Made by a program: the position numbers and the translations under genes. Positions 1 through 5,423 of a stretch of DNA of 6,462 bases are shown one piece after another. Source of the stretch: PVC group bacterium. Lineage in GTDB: Bacteria > Verrucomicrobiota > Kiritimatiellia > SS1-B-03-39 > UBA6053. The number at the start of each line of letters is the position of its first letter. Position 1 is the first letter of the stretch. Below the pieces are notes generated by a model. The model had not been told where the DNA came from. It ran no database searches and saw only the letters and a program-made list of their open reading frames with translations. The stretch spans positions 1 through 6,462 of the forward strand of contig PXDP01000363.1 of NCBI GenBank assembly GCA_003565035.1, written 5' to 3'.

Positions 1-1
1 C

Positions 2-1285
2 GCCCCCGCCTTTGACCCCGCCGCCCTCGAATCCCCCATCCTCGCCACCCTTCCCGCCACCCCCGAACGCCCCGCCGTCTGCTACCGTGCCCAGGGCGAC
101 CGCTACCTCCTCGTCGAATACGGCCCCATCGTCCTCGACCTCGATCTCCGCCTCCGCGCCCACGGACTCATGCAGTGGATTCAGGACCAGGGCCTCCCCG
201 GGATTCGCGAACTCACCCCCGGCATCCGCTCCCTGCAAATTCACTACCACGCCGCCGAGCTTCCCCGTCAAACCCTCCTCGATCTCCTCCAAACCGCCGA
301 AGATGCCCTCGGCGACACCCTCGACGTCGAAGTCACCTCCCGCGTCGTCCACCTCCCCCTCTCCTGGGACGACCCCGCCACCCGCCTCGCCATCGAAAAA
401 TACACCCAGTCCGTCCGTCCCGACGCCCCCTGGTGTCCCAGCAATATCGAATTCATCCGCCGTATCAACGGACTCGACAGCATCGAAGACGTCAAACGCA
501 TCGTCTTCGACGCCCGCTACCTCGTTCTCGGTCTCGGCGACGTCTACCTCGGTGCCCCCGTGGCCACCCCCCTCGATCCGCGCCACCGCCTCGTCACCAC
601 CAAATACAACCCCGCCCGCACCTGGACCGCCGAAAACTCCGTCGGCATCGGCGGTGCCTACATGTGCATCTACGGCATGGAGGGACCCGGCGGCTACCAG
701 TTCGTCGGCCGCACCCTCCAAGTCTGGAACACCTTCCGGCAAACCGCCGACTTCAAAGACGGGAAACCCTGGCTGCTCCGCTTCTTCGACCAGATCCGCT
801 TCTATCCCGTCAGCGCCGACGAACTCCTGCAGCTCCGCAAAGACTTCCTCCTCGGCCGCCACACCCTCCGCACCGAAACCGAAACCTTCCGCCTCCGCGA
901 CTACCACCGCTTCCTCGACGACAACGCCGCCGAAATCGAAAGCTTCCGCGCCACCCAGCGTCAGGCCTTCAATGAAGAACGCGAACGCTGGAAACTCCTG
1001 CCGCCCCCGCCCGAAACCGACAACCCCGCCGGTCCAGCCCCCACCGACGAAGACATCCCCGAAGGCTCCGAAGCCCTCCGCTCCCCCCTCAGCGGCAGCC
1101 TCTGGAAATGGACCGTCCAGCCCGGCGACACCGTCCGCGCAGGCGACACCCTCGCCATCGTCGAAGCCATGAAAATGGAAACCAACGTCCCCGCCCCCTG
1201 CGACGGCACCGTCACCGACCTCCGCCTCCAGCCCGGCAAACCCGTCACCGCCGGACAGCTCCTCGCCCTGGTGCGGGAAGCTTGA
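2..1285 (+). CDS. uca: Urea carboxylase (or guanidine carboxylase), C-terminal part, 5' end outside window
   Basis: This is the last 427 residues of a biotin-dependent carboxylase that is normally about 1200 residues, so the biotin carboxylase domain and most of the KipA-like half lie upstream. Reading from base 2 is open throughout. Residues ~25-245 form the KipI-like (AHS1) half of the carboxyltransferase domain, with the family motifs GDRYLLVEYG, LGLGDVYLGAP, PLDPRHR, KYNPARTW, GIGGAYMCIYGMEGPGGYQ and GRTLQVWN. After an acidic, Pro-rich linker, residues ~360-427 are a complete biotinyl carrier domain with EAMKMET. The biotin-accepting Lys is residue 391 of this fragment (codon 1172-1174). 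The enzyme carboxylates urea to allophanate using ATP and bicarbonate in the cytoplasm. The linked hydrolase and importer support that pathway. Related enzymes in such loci can be guanidine carboxylases, and the fragment shows PWCPSN at residues 143-148 in a region I associate with substrate choice. The family call is secure; the substrate is not. Confidence 0.95.
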   Translation, partial: APAFDPAALESPILATLPATPERPAVCYRAQGDRYLLVEYGPIVLDLDLRLRAHGLMQWIQDQGLPGIRELTPGIRSLQIHYHAAELPRQTLLDLLQTAEDALGDTLDVEVTSRVVHLPLSWDDPATRLAIEKYTQSVRPDAPWCPSNIEFIRRINGLDSIEDVKRIVFDARYLVLGLGDVYLGAPVATPLDPRHRLVTTKYNPARTWTAENSVGIGGAYMCIYGMEGPGGYQFVGRTLQVWNTFRQTADFKDGKPWLLRFFDQIRFYPVSADELLQLRKDFLLGRHTLRTETETFRLRDYHRFLDDNAAEIESFRATQRQAFNEERERWKLLPPPPETDNPAGPAPTDEDIPEGSEALRSPLSGSLWKWTVQPGDTVRAGDTLAIVEAMKMETNVPAPCDGTVTDLRLQPGKPVTAGQLLALVREA

Positions 1286-1368
1286 GCCTCTGTTATAAAG
1301 GAAGAAGTTCCAACGGATAGCTGCGCCGGACAACGGAGGATGAAGACGGGAGTGGGACTGAAAAAAAA

Positions 1369-2169
1369 CTAGCACTCGTCTTCAACAATTCGCGGCCAGC
1401 ACCCCCGCAGAGACCCGTAATGCGGTTGCAGATCCGAAAGCGTTTCAGCGGTCGGGGTTTGTGGCACGCCGTTTTTATCCAGGAAAAAACAGCCATAGGG
1501 CGCATCCAGATCGATGAGCAAATCAAACAATTCTTTGGCATCCTGTATCGCCTCAAGCCAAATTTTTTTGAGTTTAAAAGGATCAGCAGGTTGTGCGAAT
1601 TTCAAGCTTTCATAATCCAAGGCATTGTAATGATGGGTTCGCATTAATGCGGAGCACATAAAATCCGGGCTTAATCCCGGATCTTTACCCGCCGCAGCCC
1701 AAATCAAGGATCCAAGGCTCAAGTGATTTCCATGCAGATGGATCAAATCAATATAGTCACGAATGTAAGCTCTTCCCACCCCAGCCAAAGCTTTATTCGT
1801 TGCCGCATCCCAGAAGTTCAGACGAAACCCCATGAAATCATCAGATTCAACCGGGAAAAACCGGAAGGCTGAATCATGCACCCATTCCATTTTGGTGGAG
1901 TCAGTTCCTTTAGAAACATTTGCTCTGTGAAAACTCGGGCGGCTGAACACCACGTTCACATGAAACCCATTTTGCTCCAGAGTGTGTTGATCATGCTCAA
2001 CGCTTTTCTGGAGGGAAAGTTCGTTATCATGGAAAATATCAATGTCCTCAGACGTTCGGGGTGAATTCGGTTCTTGGTTTAATACCGTCGCCCCGCCAAT
2101 AAAACTTTCAGGGTTTCTGTTAGCCGAGAGAAGCCGCAATACTTCCGATTCAAAGGGTCCAATCGGCAT
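1369..2169 (-). CDS. AbiEii/AbiGii-like nucleotidyltransferase, putative toxin
   Basis: This 266-residue protein looks like a minimal nucleotidyltransferase of the AbiEii/AbiGii toxin superfamily. Residues 23-26 (FIGG) and 40-46 (SEDIDIF) match the hG-G...DxD signature, with putative metal-binding Asp42 and Asp44. Further on, a segment reading DAATNK-ALAGVGRAYIRDYIDLIHLH resembles the conserved NK..A..GR...RD..DL block of AbiEii proteins. Family members transfer nucleotides to tRNA or other targets and arrest growth in type IV-like toxin-antitoxin or abortive-infection systems; that role is inferred here. I start at the second in-frame ATG (2167-2169). A GGAGG lies exactly 6 nt upstream, and this start leaves 1 nt after the stop of the preceding gene. 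The ATG at 2190 would add seven residues inside the upstream gene. Base composition is clearly less GC-rich than the flanking metabolic genes, and the gene runs convergent to the carboxylase. No transmembrane segment is seen. Confidence 0.75.
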   Translation of the reverse strand: MPIGPFESEVLRLLSANRNPESFIGGATVLNQEPNSPRTSEDIDIFHDNELSLQKSVEHDQHTLEQNGFHVNVVFSRPSFHRANVSKGTDSTKMEWVHDSAFRFFPVESDDFMGFRLNFWDAATNKALAGVGRAYIRDYIDLIHLHGNHLSLGSLIWAAAGKDPGLSPDFMCSALMRTHHYNALDYESLKFAQPADPFKLKKIWLEAIQDAKELFDLLIDLDAPYGCFFLDKNGVPQTPTAETLSDLQPHYGSLRGCWPRIVEDEC

Positions 2170-2170
2170 T

Positions 2171-2470
2171 TTATACCTCCAGCCCTGCATGAAGTTTCTT
2201 CAAGCGTTTCGCAATGGCATACGTTTTGGCGTTCCCTTCAGACCGCAAGGTCTGGATGACGAGCGGAACCTGATTCTCATCGATACGCCAATCAGGATTA
2301 AAACTCCAAAAACATTGGCTTTTATAGTCCCGAAACGCCCGCCGCGCTTCACGCACGGCCACCATACGCCGAGCCTGGGCAGGATCGAGCGTGCGGCGGC
2401 TTTTCCGGCCGCCTTTGGCGCCAATTTCCCGCAAATAGGCTTTCACCTGATCTGAATCTGTATGTTCCAT
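2171..2470 (-). CDS. Small basic protein upstream of the nucleotidyltransferase, putative antitoxin
   Basis: This 99-residue protein has a basic N-terminal half with KGGRKSRR near residues 19-26, followed by the helical-looking segment LDPAQARRMVAVREARRAFRD. An aromatic motif CFWSFNPDW comes next, and the C-terminus is NAKTYAIAKRLKKL. I recognise the pattern (A-REARRAFR, then C-FWS--PDW-I, then a GN-containing tail) as that of small uncharacterised proteins found beside nucleotidyltransferase genes; that is recollection, not a search. It is not the usual AbiEi antitoxin, which is larger and has a winged-helix N-terminus. Its position, first in a two-gene operon with 1 nt to the next start, and its charge fit a DNA-binding or toxin-neutralising partner. 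The start at 2470 is the only good N-terminal ATG, but no Shine-Dalgarno sequence precedes it; the promoter placement suggests a leaderless mRNA. Function is inferred. Confidence 0.65.
   Translation of the reverse strand: MEHTDSDQVKAYLREIGAKGGRKSRRTLDPAQARRMVAVREARRAFRDYKSQCFWSFNPDWRIDENQVPLVIQTLRSEGNAKTYAIAKRLKKLHAGLEV
2176..2180 (-). promoter_or_regulatory. Ribosome binding site of the nucleotidyltransferase gene
   Basis: On the minus strand a perfect GGAGG sits inside the last codons of the 99-residue gene, followed by TATAAA and then ATG. The 6-nt spacing decides the start at 2169 over the upstream ATG at 2190. It also implies translational coupling: ribosomes finishing the first gene end on top of this site. 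Confidence 0.8.
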
Positions 2471-2476
2471 ACATGA

Positions 2477-2505
2477 ATAATACCCTAACCCGCTTATGAT
2501 AGCAA
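2477..2505 (-). promoter_or_regulatory. Sigma-70-type promoter of the antisense two-gene cassette
   Basis: On the minus strand TTGCTA (2500-2505, four of six matches to the -35 consensus) and TATTAT (2477-2482, five of six to the -10) are separated by 17 nt, the optimal spacing. Only 6 nt separate the -10 from the ATG at 2470, so transcription would start at or next to the start codon. An alternative -10, TATCAT at 2496-2501, has a weaker -35 inside the first palindrome and would give a leader of about 20 nt. The -35 box abuts palindrome 1. Confidence 0.5.
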
Positions 2506-2523
2506 TTTCCGATCATCGGAAAA
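2505..2523. repeat. Palindrome 1, 9-bp arms around a single central base (possible operator)
   Basis: ATTTCCGATCATCGGAAAT is a perfect inverted repeat with 9-bp arms and a one-base centre at 2514. Its left edge shares base 2505 with the -35 box of the cassette promoter, so a bound protein would block RNA polymerase. Its core (TTTCCGATCATCGGAAA) is identical to palindrome 2. It could equally be a copy of a dispersed intergenic palindrome. Confidence 0.7.
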
Positions 2524-2535
2524 TCCCCGCCTTCC

Positions 2536-2554
2536 TTTTCCGATCATCGGAAAA
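2536..2554. repeat. Palindrome 2, second copy of the same inverted repeat
   Basis: TTTTCCGATCATCGGAAAA has 9-bp arms around a centre at 2545, exactly 31 bp from the centre of palindrome 1. This is close to three helical turns, so both sites would face the same side of the DNA. The core 17 bp is identical to palindrome 1, while the 12 bp between them (2524-2535) are unrelated. This arrangement is typical of cooperative repressor binding, but no regulator has been shown. Confidence 0.7.
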
Positions 2555-2575
2555 CGTTTGATTTGGGTGATGTAT

Positions 2576-2587
2576 GGCGTTAACGCC
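2576..2587. repeat. Perfect 12-bp palindrome GGCGTTAACGCC
   Basis: A 12-bp uninterrupted palindrome lies 22 bp right of palindrome 2 and 51 bp before the allophanate hydrolase start. It differs in sequence from the two GATCATC palindromes. It may be a separate regulator site for the plus-strand gene or a chance palindrome; nothing else supports a role. Confidence 0.4.
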
Positions 2588-2590
2588 TAC

Positions 2591-2638
2591 CTCTACCCAC
2601 TGCCCTCTAACTCTACCCTCTGCCCCCTGCCCTCTCTC
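2591..2638 (+). repeat. Pyrimidine-rich tract with a 20-bp tandem repeat before atzF
   Basis: Two adjacent 20-bp units (2591-2610 and 2611-2630), both beginning CTCTACCC and containing CTGCCC, match at 16 of 20 positions. CCTCTCTC follows and runs straight into the ATG at 2639. The tract is almost purine-free on the plus strand, so no Shine-Dalgarno sequence precedes the hydrolase start. A 20-bp period is not a multiple of three, which argues that this stretch is not translated even though the frame is open back to 2558. Confidence 0.65.
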
Positions 2639-4198
2639 ATGACCACCTGGATCCACAAACCCGCCTCTCCCGCCCCGTCCCGCAATCACAACGGACCACT
2701 GGGCGGACTCCGCATGGCGGTAAAAGACAACATCGATGTCGCCGGCATGCCCACCACCGCCGCCTGTCCCTCGTATGCCTACACCCCCGACACCTCCGCC
2801 CCCGTTGTGGAGGCATTGCTCAACGCCGGCGCTGTCTGTGTGGGCAAAACCAATCTCGATCAATTCGCCACCGGCCTTGTCGGCACCCGCTCGCCCTACG
2901 GTCCCTGCCGGAATGCCTTTCATCCCGACTACATCTCCGGCGGCTCCAGCTCCGGCTCCGCCGTGGCCGTGGCCACCGGCGAAGCCGACTTCGCCCTCGG
3001 CACCGACACCGCCGGCTCCGGCCGCGTGCCCGCCGCCTTCAACAAACTCATCGGCCTCAAACCCACCAAAGGCTTGCTCAGCACGCAGGGTGTCGTCCCC
3101 GCCTGCGCCTCGCTGGACTGCGTCTCCATTTTCGCCAAAACCGTGAACATGGCCCGAACCGTCCTCCGCGCCTGCGCCCCACCGTCGACCGCCTCCTTCC
3201 CCGGCGGCCCCTGGCGTATCGGGGTGGCAGATCCCGACGCTCTTTTCTTCGACAACGACGCTTCCGCCAAAGCCGCTTACGCCTCCGCCCTCGCCCAGTG
3301 GCAGGCCCTGGGCCACACGCTGGTTTTCATCGACCCCGCACCCTTCCTCGCCGCCGCCCGCCTCCTCTACGAAGGTCCTTTCGTCGCCGAACGCTACGCC
3401 GCCGTCGGCGCCTTTCTCGACACCGAACCCCCCGACGCCGATCCCACCGTCTCCGCCATCATCCGCGGCGGCGCCAAACATCCCGCCCACGCCCTCTTCA
3501 CCGCCATGGACACACTGCGGGAACTCCAGGCCGAAACCCAGTCACTCTGGCAGCAGATGGACCTGCTCATGCTCCCCACCGCGCCCACCTGCTACCGCAT
3601 CGACGAGGTGCAGGCCAACCCGCTCACCCTCAACTCCCGACTCGGCACCTACACCAACTTCGTCAATCTCCTCGACCTCTGCGCCATCGCCGTCCCCTGC
3701 TGCACCCTCGCCAGCGGCATCCCCACCGGGATCACCCTCCTCGCCCCCGCGCATCAGGACGAAGCCCTCCTCCACGCCGCCGACGTTTTCCTCGGCGATG
3801 CCGAAGCGCAGTCCATCCACACCATCACCCTCGCCGTCCTCGGCGCCCACCTCCGCGGCATGCCGCTGCATCACCAGCTCACCGACCTCAACGCCCGCTT
3901 CCTCCGCGCCGCCCGCACCTCCCCCGACTACCAATTTTATGCCCTCGCCGACACCCAGCCCCCCAAACCCGGCCTCGTCCGCGTGTCCGAAGGCGGTGCG
4001 CCCATCGAGGTGGAACTCTACGAACTCACCCCCGCCGCTTTCGGCCACTTCGTCGCCAACATCCCGCCCCCCCTCGGCATCGGCACCCTCCAGCTCGAAG
4101 ACGGCACCCACGTCAAAGGCTTCCTCTGCGAACCCCACGCCCTCAAAAACGCGAAGGACATCACGCCCCTCGGCGGCTGGCGTGCCTTCATGGCCTAA
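2639..4198 (+). CDS. atzF: Allophanate hydrolase with shortened N-terminus
   Basis: This is an amidase-signature enzyme of 519 residues that hydrolyses allophanate to ammonia and CO2, the step after urea carboxylase. Residues ~20-395 form the amidase domain. The Ser-cisSer-Lys triad is visible as Lys29 in MAVKDNIDV, Ser103 in SGGSSSGSA and Ser127 in GTDTAGSGRVPA. The spacings of 74 and 24 residues equal those I recall for Pseudomonas AtzF (K91, S165, S189). Residues ~419-519 are the AtzF-type C-terminal domain, with LNARFL, PKPGLVRV, GIGTLQLEDG and HVKGFLCE. Known AtzF proteins are about 600 residues, and here roughly 60 residues of helical N-terminus before the WIH motif are absent. The frame is open upstream to TTG 2558 and ATG 2570, but that region is repetitive pyrimidine DNA and unlike the family, so ATG 2639 is preferred. 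There is no Shine-Dalgarno sequence. Family call is very firm; the exact start is less so. Confidence 0.93.
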   Translation: MTTWIHKPASPAPSRNHNGPLGGLRMAVKDNIDVAGMPTTAACPSYAYTPDTSAPVVEALLNAGAVCVGKTNLDQFATGLVGTRSPYGPCRNAFHPDYISGGSSSGSAVAVATGEADFALGTDTAGSGRVPAAFNKLIGLKPTKGLLSTQGVVPACASLDCVSIFAKTVNMARTVLRACAPPSTASFPGGPWRIGVADPDALFFDNDASAKAAYASALAQWQALGHTLVFIDPAPFLAAARLLYEGPFVAERYAAVGAFLDTEPPDADPTVSAIIRGGAKHPAHALFTAMDTLRELQAETQSLWQQMDLLMLPTAPTCYRIDEVQANPLTLNSRLGTYTNFVNLLDLCAIAVPCCTLASGIPTGITLLAPAHQDEALLHAADVFLGDAEAQSIHTITLAVLGAHLRGMPLHHQLTDLNARFLRAARTSPDYQFYALADTQPPKPGLVRVSEGGAPIEVELYELTPAAFGHFVANIPPPLGIGTLQLEDGTHVKGFLCEPHALKNAKDITPLGGWRAFMA

Positions 4199-4349
4199 GT
4201 ACTTTATTCATACGAATTTGTATTTTCATCATACTTTATACCCAATGAACAACAATTTTGTATCGATAAACATTCAAAGAATTCATTTTTATTACCCCTT
4301 AATAATTAATTTCAGAGTTATTCGGACGTAATCGTATCTATTAGAGGGC
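4199..4349. other. AT-rich intergenic region before the transporter operon
   Basis: This stretch is markedly AT-rich against GC-rich neighbours on both sides and has no credible gene. It contains an imperfect palindrome ATACGAATTTGTAT (4210-4223), a related half-site AATTTTGTAT (4254-4263) about 40 bp away, and TATCGATA (4261-4268). No stem followed by a U-run is seen after atzF, and no guanidine riboswitch pattern is recognisable. The region would be the natural place for an activator to bind upstream of the sigma-54 promoter. Confidence 0.5.
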
Positions 4350-4366
4350 TTGGCATATGGTGTGCT
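4350..4366 (+). promoter_or_regulatory. Sigma-54 (-24/-12) promoter of the ABC importer operon
   Basis: TTGGCATATGGTGTGCT contains TTGGCA at -24 and TGCT at -12, with exactly 10 bases between the invariant GG (4352-4353) and GC (4364-4365), as in the consensus YTGGCAC-N5-TTGCW. Transcription would begin near 4377, giving a leader of about 37 nt before the ATG at 4414. Sigma-54 control suits a nitrogen-scavenging importer and would need an NtrC-like activator binding upstream. Confidence 0.6.
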
Positions 4367-4401
4367 AAATGTGTGTTGTCGTTATTTATTTTCACATCTC
4401 A

Positions 4402-4406
4402 AAGGA
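4402..4406 (+). promoter_or_regulatory. Ribosome binding site of the substrate-binding protein gene
   Basis: AAGGA lies 7 nt before the ATG at 4414. It selects this start over the in-frame ATG at 4369, which would put 15 residues before the signal peptide and begin almost on top of the sigma-54 -12 element. Confidence 0.75.
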
Positions 4407-4413
4407 CAGAAAT

Positions 4414-5415
4414 ATGCTCACCAAAAACGCTCTGAAATCCTGGGCTGCGCTGGCGCTGGCCCTCTTCACCTTCGGCTGCGGCCGCGGGCCCGCTCCGGAA
4501 ACCGCCGCTCCGCTGGTCATCGGTTACAGCGACTGGCCCGGCTGGGTCGCCTGGGAAATCGCCATCCAAAAGGGCTGGTTCGAAGAGGCCGGGGTTCCCG
4601 TCACCTTCGAATGGTTCGATTACGTTGAATCCATGGACGCCTTTGCCGCAGGGCAGCTCGATGCTGTCACCATGACCAACGGTGACGCACTGGTCACCGG
4701 TGAGGCGGGCGCCCCCAGTCTGGCCATCATCATCAATGACTTCAGTAACGGCAACGACATGCTGGTTGCCGCGCCGGGCATCACCTCGGTTCCGGAGCTG
4801 GCCGGGAAACGCGTCGGGGTCGAAGTAGGCTATGTCTGCCACCTCCTGCTCCTTAAAGCTCTGGAAGCGCATGATATGAGCGAAAGCGATGTCACGCTGA
4901 TTAACATCCCCACCCACGATCTTCCGCAGGCCTTCGCCGCCGGCGATGTGGATGCGGTTGTCGCCTGGCAGCCAAATTCCTCCCAGGCCCTCCAAGCCGT
5001 GGCCGGCTCCACCGCCATCTTCACCAGTGCGGATGTGCCCGGACTCATCTACGATGTCCTTGCCGTCAGCCCCACCAGCCTCTCCGAGCGCAGTGAAGAC
5101 TGGGAAAAAGTCGCGCATGTCTGGTACCGCGTGGTGGACTACATGCTGGATGAAAGTACCCGCGACAGTGCCATCGCCATCATGGCCTCCCGTGTTGGCC
5201 TCACCGCCGAGGCGTATGCCGAATTTGTGGACGGAACCCAAATCCTGACCCTGGAAGAGGCGCAGGCCGCCTTCGCCGTCTCGGATGAACTAAGTTCCAT
5301 CTACGGCTCCAGCAAAATCGCCGATGCCTTCAACGTGGCCAACGGCGTGTACGACACCCCGCAGAATGTCGCGGATTACATTTATCCCGCCATCACCCTC
5401 GGACTCGGTCTGTAA
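4414..5415 (+). CDS. ABC transporter substrate-binding lipoprotein, urea-carboxylase-related family
   Basis: This 333-residue protein of the SsuA/TauA/THI5-like fold delivers the substrate to the importer. It starts MLTKNALKSW, followed by a hydrophobic stretch and LFTFGC, a lipoprotein-type signal with Cys22 as the likely lipidated residue; TFGC is a weak lipobox. The mature part begins with GYSDWPGWVAWEIAIQKGWF and continues with FEWFDYVESMDAF, MTNGDALVTG, INDFSNGNDM, AWQPNSSQAL and PGLIYDVLAVSP. These motifs I recognise from substrate-binding proteins annotated as urea-carboxylase-related and found in guanidine-riboswitch-linked operons. Substrate is therefore urea, guanidine or a related compound; which one cannot be read from the sequence. 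It is first in an operon: the permease starts 8 nt after its stop. A Cys (VGYVCHLL, near residue 148) stands where I recall Asp in relatives. The gene is preceded by a sigma-54 promoter and a good Shine-Dalgarno site. Confidence 0.88.
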   Translation: MLTKNALKSWAALALALFTFGCGRGPAPETAAPLVIGYSDWPGWVAWEIAIQKGWFEEAGVPVTFEWFDYVESMDAFAAGQLDAVTMTNGDALVTGEAGAPSLAIIINDFSNGNDMLVAAPGITSVPELAGKRVGVEVGYVCHLLLLKALEAHDMSESDVTLINIPTHDLPQAFAAGDVDAVVAWQPNSSQALQAVAGSTAIFTSADVPGLIYDVLAVSPTSLSERSEDWEKVAHVWYRVVDYMLDESTRDSAIAIMASRVGLTAEAYAEFVDGTQILTLEEAQAAFAVSDELSSIYGSSKIADAFNVANGVYDTPQNVADYIYPAITLGLGL

Positions 5416-5423
5416 GTCTCTCC

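Noticed and set aside
12..1172. Long open frames rich in Pro/Ser/Thr or Arg overlapping the carboxylase, and similar frames over atzF and the transporter genes
   Set aside because: They are by-products of GC-rich, C-ending codons in the true frames; they show low-complexity composition and no family motifs.
1311..1350. CAACGGA repeated at 20-bp spacing downstream of the carboxylase
   Set aside because: Only 7 bp match clearly and the rest of the units diverge; likely chance.
1361..1371. A8 run just beyond the nucleotidyltransferase stop, read as a U-tract terminator on the minus strand
   Set aside because: No stable stem directly precedes it on either strand, so an intrinsic terminator cannot be supported.
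2170..2190. ATG at 2190 as start of the nucleotidyltransferase
   Set aside because: The second ATG has a perfect GGAGG at 6 nt and avoids overlap with the upstream gene.
2505..2554. CRISPR array
   Set aside because: Only two short palindromic units with a 12-bp gap, too short for repeats or spacers, and no cas genes.
2558..2638. N-terminal extension of the allophanate hydrolase from TTG 2558 or ATG 2570
   Set aside because: The extension is encoded by a 20-bp-period pyrimidine repeat and does not resemble the family N-terminus.
4199..4413. Guanidine (ykkC-type) riboswitch upstream of the transporter
   Set aside because: The conserved G-rich segments and ACACG-type motifs are not recognisable; the region is AT-rich and instead contains a sigma-54 promoter.
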